From NCBI GenBank assembly GCA_016757515.1, contig JAERIN010000007.1:1-51200 (forward strand): 51,200 bases of DNA. The letters are read 5' to 3'. Source of the DNA: Alphaproteobacteria bacterium. GTDB taxonomy: Bacteria > Pseudomonadota > Alphaproteobacteria > Micavibrionales > Micavibrionaceae. Both the position numbers and the translations under genes were made by a program. Below, piece after piece: positions 26,350 through 34,354 of the stretch. The notes under the pieces were generated by a model that did not search any database, was not told the origin of the DNA, and was given only the letters and a program-made list of their open reading frames with translations. How positions within the stretch are numbered: position 1 is the stretch's first letter; each line of letters opens with the position of its first letter.

Positions 26350-26913
26350 ACCGATCCGATAGGCATAGGCATAGGTCCGCAATGTGGGCCCCGTATGCGT
26401 GTCTAGGGGCACAAGGCCCGGAACGGGAAACACCGCACTGACCAACACACAGCCCTTTGGTAAGCGCCCGGGCAGGCCCCGCAAGACATCAGGAAGGAGG
26501 AATCCCACAGCTGCGGCACACGGAGCAAGCTCCAGGGCGCGGAAATCCTCCCGGATAAAGGACAGGTTGCGGCATCGCCCTAGGGCGTGGGCCAGAATCA
26601 GGCGAGCCCGCGACACCCAGTAGGGCAAGGTCCGGCATTCCACGCCCACAACGTGCGCTTCAGGAAAATCCCGCGCGATGGCCAGCGCCAAGCCCCCCCA
26701 ACCGCTGCCTAACTCCCACACGCGGGCACCGGCGGGGGTGCTGCACCAGTGGCGACGCAGAGCACCCAAGACCGCCCGGCGCACCCTGGGGACCGAAGGA
26801 ATGGGCGGTACGCGCCCTATGTATGGCTGCGCGGCCTCCAGCGCCACGACGGTCCCCAAAACGCCCAGGGCCAGACCCGCATAGAGCGCAAGGAAGCATG
26901 GATCTAGGAGCAT
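26308..26913 (-). CDS. Membrane-anchored class I methyltransferase (copy 1)
   Basis: 201 residues. An N-terminal hydrophobic helix (about 7-27) is followed by PPIPSVPRVRRAVLGALRRH, then the SAM motif VWELGSGWGGLALAIA and an acidic residue in VVGVECR. The same order occurs in the next gene upstream, so the two are tandem paralogs. A G-rich ribosome-binding site precedes the ATG at 26913. A membrane anchor plus a small methyltransferase resembles the mitochondrial FAM173 lysine methyltransferases in layout, but motif I differs (GSGWGG, not GSGDGR). Substrate unknown. Confidence 0.75.
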   Translation of the reverse strand: MLLDPCFLALYAGLALGVLGTVVALEAAQPYIGRVPPIPSVPRVRRAVLGALRRHWCSTPAGARVWELGSGWGGLALAIARDFPEAHVVGVECRTLPYWVSRARLILAHALGRCRNLSFIREDFRALELAPCAAAVGFLLPDVLRGLPGRLPKGCVLVSAVFPVPGLVPLDTHTGPTLRTYAYAYRIGSPLEQAAQPPVPV

Positions 26914-26926
26914 TGGATTCCCCCCC

Positions 26927-27460
26927 CTAAGACGGTATTTTGTATATGTATACGGAGAACAGCGGTCCGCCGATTTGGTCTTGTGGGGTGACGCCCTTGA
27001 GTGGGAAACCTGCGGCGACGAGAAGGCAGCCTGCGGGCAGGCGGCCTGGCACGTCGCGCAGAACACGGGGCAGGAGATAACATACCGCCACGTCATAGTC
27101 TGAGAGGTCTTGCGTTAGGAAATCCGCCTTCCTGAACTTTATGTTCCTTGGGGGACCGATCATTGCGCGGGCTTGCGCGAACCCATAGGGCAAGCCAGAC
27201 AGCTCAAACCCTGTGACCTGCGCCGCAGGGAAGGCCTGCGCCAGGGCGAAGGCCAGGCCGCCCCACCCGCTGCCCAGCTCTGCGATTTTCCGTGCGGCGG
27301 GGGCGTGACGCCTTAGCGCCCTGACAACATTGCGCCGGAGCCAGGGCAGGCTTGGCACCGGTGGCACGCCATAGGCGCGGGCCTGCGCGCGCTCCAGCGC
27401 CACCACCAGGCAAGGGATGCCAACGGCCAGGCCAGCAAAAAGGACAGTGGTAAGAGGCAC
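26927..27460 (-). CDS. Membrane-anchored class I methyltransferase (copy 2)
   Basis: 177 residues starting at GTG. It has the same layout as copy 1: a hydrophobic helix (about 5-22), PPVPSLPWLRRNVVRALRRH, the SAM motif IAELGSGWGGLAFALA, and VTGFELSGLPYGFAQAR. About a third of the core residues match copy 1, so an old tandem duplication is likely. The C-terminal part ends shortly after the fold. It lies 13 bp upstream of copy 1 in the same operon. Confidence 0.75.
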   Translation of the reverse strand: MPLTTVLFAGLAVGIPCLVVALERAQARAYGVPPVPSLPWLRRNVVRALRRHAPAARKIAELGSGWGGLAFALAQAFPAAQVTGFELSGLPYGFAQARAMIGPPRNIKFRKADFLTQDLSDYDVAVCYLLPRVLRDVPGRLPAGCLLVAAGFPLKGVTPQDQIGGPLFSVYIYKIPS

Positions 27461-27523
27461 GGGTCCAGGCTCTAAACCATCGCTAACGGTATGTCACCCG
27501 ACCCCCCGCATGCCCCGGAGTGG

Positions 27524-27832
27524 CTACTTCTGCAGAGCGGCGAGGAGGGCCTTGGCCCGCCGGTCTTCCAGGCGTCCAAGGAAGGCCAGAACCGCAGCAG
27601 GAGCAAAGTGGACAAGACAAATGAGGATCAGGCTGAACCCGGCACCAGAGGCCTGTATATCCCCCTCGTAGACACCGAAGTATACGTATGCAAAGAGCAG
27701 GGCCCCTACGGCAGCGAGAATGAGGGCGAACAGGCCATACAGCCGCGCCCGGGCCACCATCCGGCCTATCTCCCTCCTTCGAGAGCGGGCGTCCGGCACT
27801 TCAGAACCTGTGTCCTTCCTAGCGGGCGACAT
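27524..27832 (-). CDS. Small membrane protein, two transmembrane helices
   Basis: 102 residues. A basic, soluble N-terminus (1-32) precedes two hydrophobic segments (about 36-57 and 66-88), then a basic tail. I do not recognise the family. The ATG at 27832 is chosen because longer versions have an Arg-rich, unlikely N-terminus. It lies 10 bp downstream of plsC and is probably co-transcribed with it. Confidence 0.6.
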   Translation of the reverse strand: MSPARKDTGSEVPDARSRRREIGRMVARARLYGLFALILAAVGALLFAYVYFGVYEGDIQASGAGFSLILICLVHFAPAAVLAFLGRLEDRRAKALLAALQK

Positions 27833-27842
27833 GTATACAATC

Positions 27843-28619
27843 CTACTCCCCGCCCCTGCCCCCTGCAAGCGCTTCTCGCACAAGACCCGCGCATGCGGCC
27901 TCCAGACGCTCTTCCAGCGTGGCCATAAGGGCACGCTTGGACAGGCCCGCAGGCAAGGGCTCTAGGAAACGGAACACCACCACCCCGCCGCGCTTGACCG
28001 AGGGGCCGCGGGGCCAAAACACGCCAGAGTTCATGGCCAAGGGAACCACAGGCAGGCCCGTGGCGGCGGCTATCTGGGCCACGCCGGGGCGATAGGGCTT
28101 ATGTCCTGGCGTATCGGTCACGGCCACACGCGTGCCCTGCGGAAAGATCACGATGGACTGCCCCCGCGCTGCCGCCGCCTGCGCCGCCTCCGCCGCCGCG
28201 CGCAGGGCGTCCACCCCGCGCGAGCGGTCTATGGGCACGGCCCCCGCCCGCGCGAGGAACCAGCCCCACAGGGGGATGCGCAAAAGCTCCCTTTTCAGCA
28301 CAATCGCCGGGTGGGGCAAAAGGAGGTGGAGCTTTAAGGTCTCATACGTGCTGTAGTGTTTGGCCGCCACGATGCACCCGCCCAGCGGGAGGTTCTCCAG
28401 GCCCCGGACCTCATAGGACAAGCCGAGGACCGCGCGCTCCAAAAGGGCCAGCGCCCGGGCGTAGCCCCGCACAGCGGCCAGGGGTCCGCCGGGGACCAGC
28501 AACGCGGGCAGGGCCACCACACACGCGGTGGCGGTCAGAACGTAAAACGCGACCACAAACAGAGCGGAGCGAATCGGGCGGGGGGGGCTTGCAACAGGCA
28601 CGGGCACACTAGAGCGCAC
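27843..28619 (-). CDS. plsC: 1-acyl-sn-glycerol-3-phosphate acyltransferase (PlsC-like)
   Basis: 258 residues from the GTG at 28619. A hydrophobic segment near the N-terminus (LFVVAFYVLTATACVVALP) is followed by motif I KHYSTYETL (H-x4-E, not the usual H-x4-D, as in many alphaproteobacterial PlsC), VPIDRSRG, and FPQGTRVAV in place of FPEGTR. It makes phosphatidic acid at the inner membrane. The start is uncertain: an in-frame ATG at 28682 would overlap the divergent winged-helix start, and a GTG at 28607 is also possible. Confidence 0.85.
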   Translation of the reverse strand: MRSSVPVPVASPPRPIRSALFVVAFYVLTATACVVALPALLVPGGPLAAVRGYARALALLERAVLGLSYEVRGLENLPLGGCIVAAKHYSTYETLKLHLLLPHPAIVLKRELLRIPLWGWFLARAGAVPIDRSRGVDALRAAAEAAQAAAARGQSIVIFPQGTRVAVTDTPGHKPYRPGVAQIAAATGLPVVPLAMNSGVFWPRGPSVKRGGVVVFRFLEPLPAGLSKRALMATLEERLEAACAGLVREALAGGRGGE

Positions 28620-28667
28620 GCTCGGCCTCAGGGCAAGGCACCCCTGCACTCGCTGGGGCGATTCGGG

Positions 28668-28673
28668 TATACT
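28668..28673 (+). promoter_or_regulatory. -10 element of a leaderless winged-helix gene
   Basis: TATACT ends 7 nt before the ATG at 28681, with a weak -35-like CTGCAC (28644-28649) 18 nt upstream. There is no ribosome-binding site. Confidence 0.45.
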
Positions 28674-28680
28674 CTGGCCC

Positions 28681-29253
28681 ATGACAGCCCCCACGCCGCC
28701 GCCTCTGGACACCCGCCGCAAGGCCCCCAGCCGGGGGGCGAAAGCTGCGGCGATTGTGGATTTTTTGGTGGAGGCCTTGGATGGAGACCCGTCCTCGTCC
28801 CTCCGCCGGGCGCTTATTCTGGCCGACATCGCCGCAAACCCCGGCACCACGCAGTCCCAGGCTATGGCCCGCCTGGACATACCAAAATCCGCCATGATTC
28901 GAGAGGTGGAGTGGCTGTTTGACCACGGCTGCGTGCAGCGGGAGGAGAGCGCCGCAGACGCGCGTGCGCGGCCCCTGTTTGTCTTTGGCCCCGCGCGGGA
29001 GGCCCTGGACGCGGCCCTGGCCGTGGTGGACGGAGACACAAGAAGGTTGCAAAATTTTCTCAAAGGGTTTATAACTGTAATTAAGAAGGAGCGTCCGACG
29101 CTCCGCGATGCGAAGATTCTTTCGGTCCTCTATGACCGGGGCAGCGCGGAGAAGAAGGACATCATAGCGGCTCTCTACGACGGGTCGCCAACGACGGAGT
29201 ACCGGGCGCTGGCGGAGCTGATTGAAGAAGGGATGATTAGGGACGATGATTAG
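28681..29253 (+). CDS. Winged-helix DNA-binding-like protein
   Basis: 190 residues. Residues about 35-110 form a helix-turn-helix with a wing (TTQSQAMARLDIPKSAMIREV, then the DHGCVQREE wing), resembling MarR-type readers. The C-terminal part (about 130-190) looks like a second winged helix (KKDIIAALYDGSPTTEYRAL). I know no named member. It is divergent from plsC, so it may regulate that gene, but this is inference. A 56-residue open reading frame overlaps its last 8 bp. Confidence 0.7.
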   Translation: MTAPTPPPLDTRRKAPSRGAKAAAIVDFLVEALDGDPSSSLRRALILADIAANPGTTQSQAMARLDIPKSAMIREVEWLFDHGCVQREESAADARARPLFVFGPAREALDAALAVVDGDTRRLQNFLKGFITVIKKERPTLRDAKILSVLYDRGSAEKKDIIAALYDGSPTTEYRALAELIEEGMIRDDD

Positions 29254-29416
29254 GCTGGAACTTGAAACGTTTAAGGTAATGGATCGCCATCTTGGCCCAG
29301 GTGCTCTCAACTCCATGACGTTTGATCTCGCGTACGCTGCCCCTGTGCTTGACGCTGCCCCCGCGACCGAAGCCATCCACAGCGACGTTGCTGCGCCCAA
29401 CGCCTACACCCCATAG
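29246..29416 (+). CDS. Possible small protein overlapping the winged-helix gene
   Basis: A 56-codon frame starts at an ATG inside the stop region of the winged-helix gene (8-bp overlap), the usual spacing for translational coupling, and ends 51 bp before the ELM1-like gene. The peptide begins MIRLELETFKVMDRH and is Ala/Pro/Thr-rich later. GC at third codon positions is only moderate, which argues against strong coding selection. It could be a real small protein or just chance; I give it moderate to low weight. Confidence 0.35.
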   Translation: MIRLELETFKVMDRHLGPGALNSMTFDLAYAAPVLDAAPATEAIHSDVAAPNAYTP

Positions 29417-29467
29417 CGCGCACAGCCGGCGTGGCCAGGGCCCCCACGGGCGGTGTAGGCTGCGCCC

Positions 29468-30358
29468 ATGCGGTGCTGGATCATCGGGCAGGGCCTGGCG
29501 GGGACGCAGGCGCAGTGCGAGGCCGTGGCCGCCGCGCTGGGCGTGCAGGCCGTGGTCAAGCGCGTGGACCTCCGCCCGCCGTGGCGGTGGCTCTCCCCCC
29601 CTCTCGCGCACCTGCCACCCTGGGCTTTTTCCGGCGACGCCCTGGCCCCGCCCTGGCCGGACCTTGTGCTCGCCGCAGGCCGCCGAGCCGTGGCGGCAGC
29701 GCTGTATGTCAGGCGCATGTCGGGGGCATTCACGCTCTTCCTGCAAAACCCCCGCGTGCCCCCTGCCCTGTTTGACCTCGTGGCCGCGCCCGCGCACGAC
29801 GGCCTGAGCGGCCCAAACGTGGTGGAGACCCTTGCCGCGCCGACCCGCGTCACGCCACAAACCCTGGCCCCAGCAGGGGCGGAGTGGGCACACCTGTTTG
29901 CGCCCCTGCCCCGCCCGCGCGTGGCGCTGTGCCTCGGCGGGCCGAGCCGCGCGTTTCACTTTAGGCCGGACCTGTCGGCCCTCGCCCCGTGGGCCGACGG
30001 CCTGATGGTGACGCCCTCGCGCCGCACGCCGCCGGTGGCCCTGGAGGCCGCCTATACCTACGACGGGTGCGGGCCGAACCCCTATCTGGGCATGCTGGCC
30101 TGGGCGGACCACATCGTCGTCACGGCGGACAGCGCCTCCATGCTCTCGGACGCGGCGAGCACCGGCACGCCGGTCCACATCCTGCCCCTGCCCCGGCGCA
30201 GAGCAGGAGCCGCGCGCCGGCTGGAGCGCCTCCACGCGAACCTCATCGCCCACGGCGCCGCCCGCCCCTTTTCCGGGGCCCTGGACACCTGGGCCTACGC
30301 GCCATTAGATGACGCGGAGGAAGTCGCGGAGGTTATCAGAGAAAGGATGGGGGCATGA
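29468..30358 (+). CDS. ELM1-like putative glycosyltransferase (DUF1022)
   Basis: 296 residues. The C-terminal half has the mitochondrial-fission ELM1-like pattern: RVALCLGGPSRAF, GLMVTPSRRTP, then HIVVTADSASMLSDAASTG, which matches the nucleotide-binding end of a GT-B fold. Its function in bacteria is unknown; a surface glycolipid role is possible. TAGGCT (29456-29461) ends 6 nt before the ATG. It is first of an operon with a GNAT acetyltransferase and trxB, joined by 4-bp overlaps. Confidence 0.78.
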   Translation: MRCWIIGQGLAGTQAQCEAVAAALGVQAVVKRVDLRPPWRWLSPPLAHLPPWAFSGDALAPPWPDLVLAAGRRAVAAALYVRRMSGAFTLFLQNPRVPPALFDLVAAPAHDGLSGPNVVETLAAPTRVTPQTLAPAGAEWAHLFAPLPRPRVALCLGGPSRAFHFRPDLSALAPWADGLMVTPSRRTPPVALEAAYTYDGCGPNPYLGMLAWADHIVVTADSASMLSDAASTGTPVHILPLPRRRAGAARRLERLHANLIAHGAARPFSGALDTWAYAPLDDAEEVAEVIRERMGA

Positions 30359-30783
30359 TTGACGGAGCCGCCGCCGCGGATGGGCCCGCCTTGGCGGCCC
30401 TGTGGGAGGCCTGCGGCCTCACCCGCCCGTGGAACGACCCTATCGCGGACATAGAGCGGGCCCTGCGCGGGCCATCCTCCACCATCCTGGTGGCGCGGGA
30501 GGCGGGGGCGGTTATAGGCTCCGTCATGGTCGGCTGGGACGGGCACCGGGGGTGGATGTACTACCTGGCCGTCGCGCCCGCCCATCGCGGGCAAGGCCTG
30601 GGCCGGGCGCTGGTCCACGCGGCGGAAGAGTGGCTGCGTGCGCACTATGATATACCCAAAGTACAGCTTATAGTCCGCGCAGAAAATCCAAACCTGGAGA
30701 CGTACTATCAGGCTCTTGGATATGTGCGCGCAGACGTGCTTTTGATGATGCGCCGCATGAACGAGGAGGAAGATACAAAGTGA
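30355..30783 (+). CDS. GNAT acetyltransferase, YpeA-like
   Basis: 142 residues. The acetyl-CoA motif is [22 protein letters not shown] (Q/RxxGxG/A), with [15 protein letters not shown] near the C-terminus, the typical YpeA/RimI-relative ending. The substrate is unknown. It overlaps both operon neighbours by 4 bp. Confidence 0.85.
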   Translation: MIDGAAAADGPALAALWEACGLTRPWNDPIADIERALRGPSSTILVAREAGAVIGSVMVGWDGHRGWMYYLAVAPAHRGQGLGRALVHAAEEWLRAHYDIPKVQLIVRAENPNLETYYQALGYVRADVLLMMRRMNEEEDTK

Positions 30784-31673
30784 CACACGAGAGGCTCATC
30801 ATCATAGGCGCCGGGCCTGCGGGCTGGACAGCGGCCATCTACGCCGCGCGGGCGGGGCTTAGCCCCCTCATCCTCACGGGGCCGGAGCCTGGGGGGCAGC
30901 TGATGACCACCACGGACGTGGAGAACTACCCCGGCTTTGTGGAGGCCGTGACGGGCCCGGACCTGATGGCCGCGATGCGCGGGCAGGCGGAGCGCGTGGG
31001 GACCCGCGTGGTGGAGGAGGCCGTGGAGGCGGTGGACTTTGCCGCAAGTCCCCTGCGCGTGGGGCCGCACACGGCGGACGCCGTCATCATCGCCACGGGC
31101 GCAAAGGCGCGGTGGCTGGGCCTGCCGAGCGAGGAGGCGTTCAAGGGCCGGGGCGTGTCCGCGTGCGCGACCTGCGACGGGTTCTTCTTCCGGGGGCAGG
31201 ACGTCGCCGTTGTCGGCGGGGGGAACGCGGCGGTGGAGGAGGCGCTGTACCTGTCCGGCCTGTGCCGGAGCGTGACGCTGATTCACAGGCGCGACGCGCT
31301 GCGGGCGGAGAAAATTGCGCAAGACCGGCTGTTCGCGCGTAAGAACATCGCGGTGAAATGGAACGCCCAGGTGGCGGAGGTCGTGGGCGACGCGTCCGGC
31401 GTCACGGGCGTGCGCCTCACCACTGGGGAGATTCTGGGCGTAACGGGCCTGTTCGTGGCCATCGGGCACGACCCGGCCACTGCGCCCTTCGCGGGGCATG
31501 TTCCCCTAGACAGCGAGGGCTACATCGTGGTGGAGCCGGGCACACCGTGCACCGCAGTCCCCGGGGTTTTCGCGGCGGGGGACGTGGCGGACAAGACCTA
31601 CCGACAGGCCATCACGGCAGCGGGCATGGGCTGCATGGCCGCGCTGGAGGCGGAGCGGTTTTTGGCGCATTGA
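30780..31673 (+). CDS. trxB: Thioredoxin reductase
   Basis: 297 residues starting at GTG (overlapping the previous stop). FAD motif [17 protein letters not shown], redox-active C129-A-T-C132 in [15 protein letters not shown] motif [17 protein letters not shown] and the C-terminal [16 protein letters not shown] are all present. It reduces thioredoxin with NADPH. It is shorter than E. coli TrxB (321) but complete. No trxA is in the window. Confidence 0.95.
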   Translation: MTHERLIIIGAGPAGWTAAIYAARAGLSPLILTGPEPGGQLMTTTDVENYPGFVEAVTGPDLMAAMRGQAERVGTRVVEEAVEAVDFAASPLRVGPHTADAVIIATGAKARWLGLPSEEAFKGRGVSACATCDGFFFRGQDVAVVGGGNAAVEEALYLSGLCRSVTLIHRRDALRAEKIAQDRLFARKNIAVKWNAQVAEVVGDASGVTGVRLTTGEILGVTGLFVAIGHDPATAPFAGHVPLDSEGYIVVEPGTPCTAVPGVFAAGDVADKTYRQAITAAGMGCMAALEAERFLAH

Positions 31674-31805
31674 GGTCCCAGATCCATACTGCCCCGCAGA
31701 TTTTTTTCCTTGCCCCCAGAAGAAAAATGGTGTATAGTCAAAAGCGTAACCGGCCCCGCGCGCCCAAAATCCACCGGGATCGCGCCACCGCGCAGCCACC
31801 GCTGT

Positions 31806-31871
31806 GATACCGCCCTGCTACCGCACAGATACCGCCGCGCCGCCGCTGGGATACCGCCCAGACACCGCCGG
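31806..31871. repeat. Three tandem 22-bp degenerate repeats
   Basis: Units at 31806-31827, 31828-31849 and 31850-31871 each begin GATACCGCC, and the rest varies but is rich in ACCGC. They fill part of the 243-bp gap between trxB and the convergent pyrF. No gene is seen in that gap. Confidence 0.6.
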
Positions 31872-31916
31872 GCCACCATAATGGGGGCACGCGTGGCGCG
31901 CAAACCGCACCCCAGA

Positions 31917-32603
31917 TCACTGCTCCGAAGGAATTGAGGCCAAAATGGCGTTTGCCGCATCCGCAGGATCGGGGGCCCCCGTAATGGGCCGGCCAACGAC
32001 CAGGTGCGTGGCCCCGGCGTCCAGGGCCTCACGCGGGGTGGCCGTCCGGGCCTGATCTCCCGCGTTTGCCCCGGCAGGGCGAATACCGGGGACCATAAGG
32101 GTGGCATCTGGCCCCAATGCGGTGCGCAGGGATCGGGCCTCGCGCGCAGAGCACACGGCCCCCCCTGCCCCGGCCCGCTGTGCCAGGCGCGCAAGGCGCA
32201 GCGCCTGGGCCTCTGAGTCCGCGCCCTGCCCAACAGACTCCAAAGACGTCGCGTCCAGGGAGGTCAGGACTGTCACGGCCAAAAGGGTTGTGCCCGCCGG
32301 GGCGACCTGCGCGGCCGCTCTCACCATGGCGGCTCCGCCGGAGGCGTGCAGCGTGAGGTACCGGGGTGCGAGGGGGGCCAGGGCCCGCACCGCACCGGCC
32401 ACAGTGTTCGGGATATCGTGTAGCTTCAGGTCCAGGAACAGAGCGGTGCCTGGGCAAGCTGCGCGCACGGCTTCTACGCCACGGGGGCCATGCGCGGCCC
32501 AGAGCTCTAGGCCAACCTTCAGGGCCCCGGTGACGGGCCCCACAGCGCGCGCCAGGTGGACCGCGCGGTCCAGGTCTGGTGTGTCTATGGCGACAAAGAT
32601 CAT
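31917..32603 (-). CDS. pyrF: Orotidine 5'-phosphate decarboxylase
   Basis: 228 residues. The catalytic stretch LFLDLKLHDIPNTV carries the D-K-x-x-D motif, and MVPGIRP and LVVGRPITGA form the phosphate-binding end. It makes UMP in pyrimidine synthesis. The ATG at 32603 is chosen because the barrel starts there and the upstream TTGACG-N16-TACACC fits a promoter 10 nt before it; the TTG at 32633 is unlikely. Confidence 0.93.
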   Translation of the reverse strand: MIFVAIDTPDLDRAVHLARAVGPVTGALKVGLELWAAHGPRGVEAVRAACPGTALFLDLKLHDIPNTVAGAVRALAPLAPRYLTLHASGGAAMVRAAAQVAPAGTTLLAVTVLTSLDATSLESVGQGADSEAQALRLARLAQRAGAGGAVCSAREARSLRTALGPDATLMVPGIRPAGANAGDQARTATPREALDAGATHLVVGRPITGAPDPADAANAILASIPSEQ

Positions 32604-32650
32604 GGTATGCGCAGGTGTAGCGCCTTCCCCCAACCCGTCAAGGCCTCTTT

Positions 32651-33463
32651 TCAGTCTCCATGCTCCACCCGGCGTACGGCTGTGCCATACAAATGCTGGG
32701 TGAGGTCTCGGTCTGTGTAGAGGTCATAGCGCTCCAAGACGGCCAGGAGGTGGGGAATGGGCGGTGCGCCCCTTTTTCCGGAATTATAGAACGCTGCCCC
32801 TGTGGCAACAAAGCGCAGCTTGAGAACGAGGTAAGCCTGGCGCAAAGCTGCTATACGCTGCGGAGTGCGCTCCGACGGCGGCAAGGCATCCAAAGCCTCA
32901 GCCACACCGGAAAGATAAGCCTCGGCAAAATCCAGGGTCACGGGGATCCTTCTGAGGGTGAAGGGATGGCCCAGCTCAAAGATAAATATGGGGGAATAGC
33001 CGGGAACAAAACTCTCTAGCCTCAGGGGATCGCACAGCATCTCCGTGACGCCCGAGGCCCGCACCTCAAAGAGCTTCATGCCCCAGATGGCAGTATCTGT
33101 ACTGAGGACGAAAACCCGTTTCTTCGGGTCGTAAGGGCCCAGGGTGACAGGCTGGACCAAGGCCAAGCGTTTGGGGAAGGCAACCTTGGCCGCCGCTATG
33201 GATGCCCGCGCGTCCTCCCGGACCTTGGCCCAGGCGATGTCGTTTGAGCGCAGGCGCTGGTACAGGGGGCACTCCCGTATGCGCAAGTAGCCCTCCACGG
33301 CTTGGTCATCCGCCGTGTCCAGCAGACCTACAGCCCAGTAGAGCAGGGCCACATTCGCGTATGTCATGGGGGCGTAGTAGGTATCAGCAAAGTCCTGCTC
33401 CTTCCCCCGCGCGGGTGGGGCCAGGGCCAGACAGAACAGCATCAGGAACACAGCCGCGCGCAT
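32651..33463 (-). CDS. Secreted protein of unknown function
   Basis: 270 residues. The N-terminus MRAAVFLMLFCLALAPPARG is a good signal peptide with likely cleavage near residue 20. The mature part (DFADTYYAPMTYANVALLYW and so on) has no motif I can name; it may be the DUF4852 type, but I am not sure. An upstream ATG at 33481 is also possible. The first part of the gene and its promoter region (33408-33511) are duplicated exactly, in inverse orientation, at 38617-38720. Confidence 0.75.
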   Translation of the reverse strand: MRAAVFLMLFCLALAPPARGKEQDFADTYYAPMTYANVALLYWAVGLLDTADDQAVEGYLRIRECPLYQRLRSNDIAWAKVREDARASIAAAKVAFPKRLALVQPVTLGPYDPKKRVFVLSTDTAIWGMKLFEVRASGVTEMLCDPLRLESFVPGYSPIFIFELGHPFTLRRIPVTLDFAEAYLSGVAEALDALPPSERTPQRIAALRQAYLVLKLRFVATGAAFYNSGKRGAPPIPHLLAVLERYDLYTDRDLTQHLYGTAVRRVEHGD

Positions 33464-33511
33464 AGGGCCACACAGCACCATTTTGCGGGGATGTTCAAGC
33501 GCCCCCGGGCC
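33408..33511 (-). repeat. 104-bp inverted repeat, copy A
   Basis: Identical over 104 bp to the reverse complement of 38617-38720. It covers the upstream region, start codon and signal peptide of the secreted-protein gene. This copy is in its native context because the gene continues past it. Confidence 0.9.
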
Positions 33512-33561
33512 GTCAGAGACCCGGCCCGGATACGGGCGTTCATCGGGGCCGCGCAGGGCGC

Positions 33562-33590
33562 TTGACAATCGGACAGGAATGTCCGATTCT
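33562..33590 (+). promoter_or_regulatory. hicAB promoter with embedded operator
   Basis: -35 TTGACA (33562-33567), a 17-nt spacer and -10-like GATTCT (33585-33590). A perfect inverted repeat, AATCGGACA (33567-33575) and TGTCCGATT (33580-33588) with a 4-nt spacer, fills the space between the hexamers. This is the expected place for autorepression by the HicB helix-turn-helix domain. Confidence 0.75.
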
Positions 33591-33663
33591 GGAGCACGTT
33601 AAGCACAGGGAGAAAACTCATCATGTTCACACCATATGATCCAATCAAGAAAGGAATCCGATT

Positions 33664-33876
33664 ATGGATGACAAAGATTTCCGTTCTCTTCTCCGCAAAC
33701 TCGCCAAGGCCCGGGGCCTGGACTATCAAGAAACCCGCTAGGGCAAGGGCTCGCATGAGCGGGTCTACCTGGGGGACCGCATGACCACGGTCAAAAGGGG
33801 CGAGATCGGCCCCGGCCTGCTGGCCGCCATGTGTAAGCAGCTGGGCATCACACGAAAGGACCTGGACGATGGATAA
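33664..33876 (+). pseudogene. hicA: HicA-like toxin interrupted by an amber codon
   Basis: 71 codons from ATG to TAA in one frame, with one internal TAG at 33739-33741 (codon 26). The later part reads GKGSHERVYLGDRMTTV, then EIGPGLLAAMCKQLGI, which is the HicA double-stranded-RNA-binding-like fold with the active histidine in GSH. HicA is an mRNA-cleaving toxin. The stop falls before the active histidine, so the toxin should be inactive unless the codon is suppressed. A C-to-T change in a CAG codon would explain it. The reading frame after the stop is undamaged, so the mutation is recent or the codon is read through. It overlaps hicB by 8 bp. Confidence 0.82.
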
Positions 33877-34348
33877 CGCAACGACATTTGCCTACCCCTA
33901 TGACCTGGCCGAGGCGGGCGGGGAGTGGGTTGTGACCTTCCCGGACCTTCCGGGGGCCATCACGGGCGGGGCCACGCGGGCCGAGGCCCGGGCCCTGGCG
34001 CGGGACGCCATGGTGGCCGCGCTCGGGGGCTGTATGGAGACGCGGGACGACATCCCGCCCCCCTCAGCGCCCGCAAAGGGGCAAGAGGTGGCGTACCTGG
34101 ACCCGCTGGAGGCCGCGAAGGTGGCCCTCTACATCGCCATGCGGGGGGCGGGCCTGACCAACGTGGGCCTCGCGGCCAAGCTCCGCATGGACGAGAAGGC
34201 CGTGCGGCGGATGCTGGACCTGGACCAGCGCACCCGCATAGACGCCATCCACGACGCCCTGCGCGGCGTCTTCGGTGTGCGCCTCGTCACCGCCATGTGC
34301 CTGGCCGGGGGGAGCGGCCTTGCGCACGGCGGGGCGCATGAAGGATAA
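33869..34348 (+). CDS. hicB: HicB-like antitoxin with C-terminal helix-turn-helix
   Basis: 159 residues. The N-terminal HicB fold (about 5-65: YDLAEAGGEWVVTFPDLPG, ARALARDAMVAAL) is a partial RNase H-like domain that blocks HicA. The C-terminal part (about 90-140: GLTNVGLAAKLRMDEKAVRRML) is a helix-turn-helix that would bind the operator at 33567-33588. It is intact although its toxin is broken. It overlaps hicA by 8 bp; trpB follows after 6 bp, so trpB may be transcribed from the hic promoter. Confidence 0.85.
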   Translation: MDNATTFAYPYDLAEAGGEWVVTFPDLPGAITGGATRAEARALARDAMVAALGGCMETRDDIPPPSAPAKGQEVAYLDPLEAAKVALYIAMRGAGLTNVGLAAKLRMDEKAVRRMLDLDQRTRIDAIHDALRGVFGVRLVTAMCLAGGSGLAHGGAHEG

Positions 34349-34354
34349 AGCACC

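Noticed and set aside
29237-30253. Long minus-strand open frame of 338 codons opposite the ELM1-like gene
   Set aside because: High-GC shadow. The plus-strand product has a recognisable family pattern and operon context; the minus product is Arg/Gly/His-rich with no motif.
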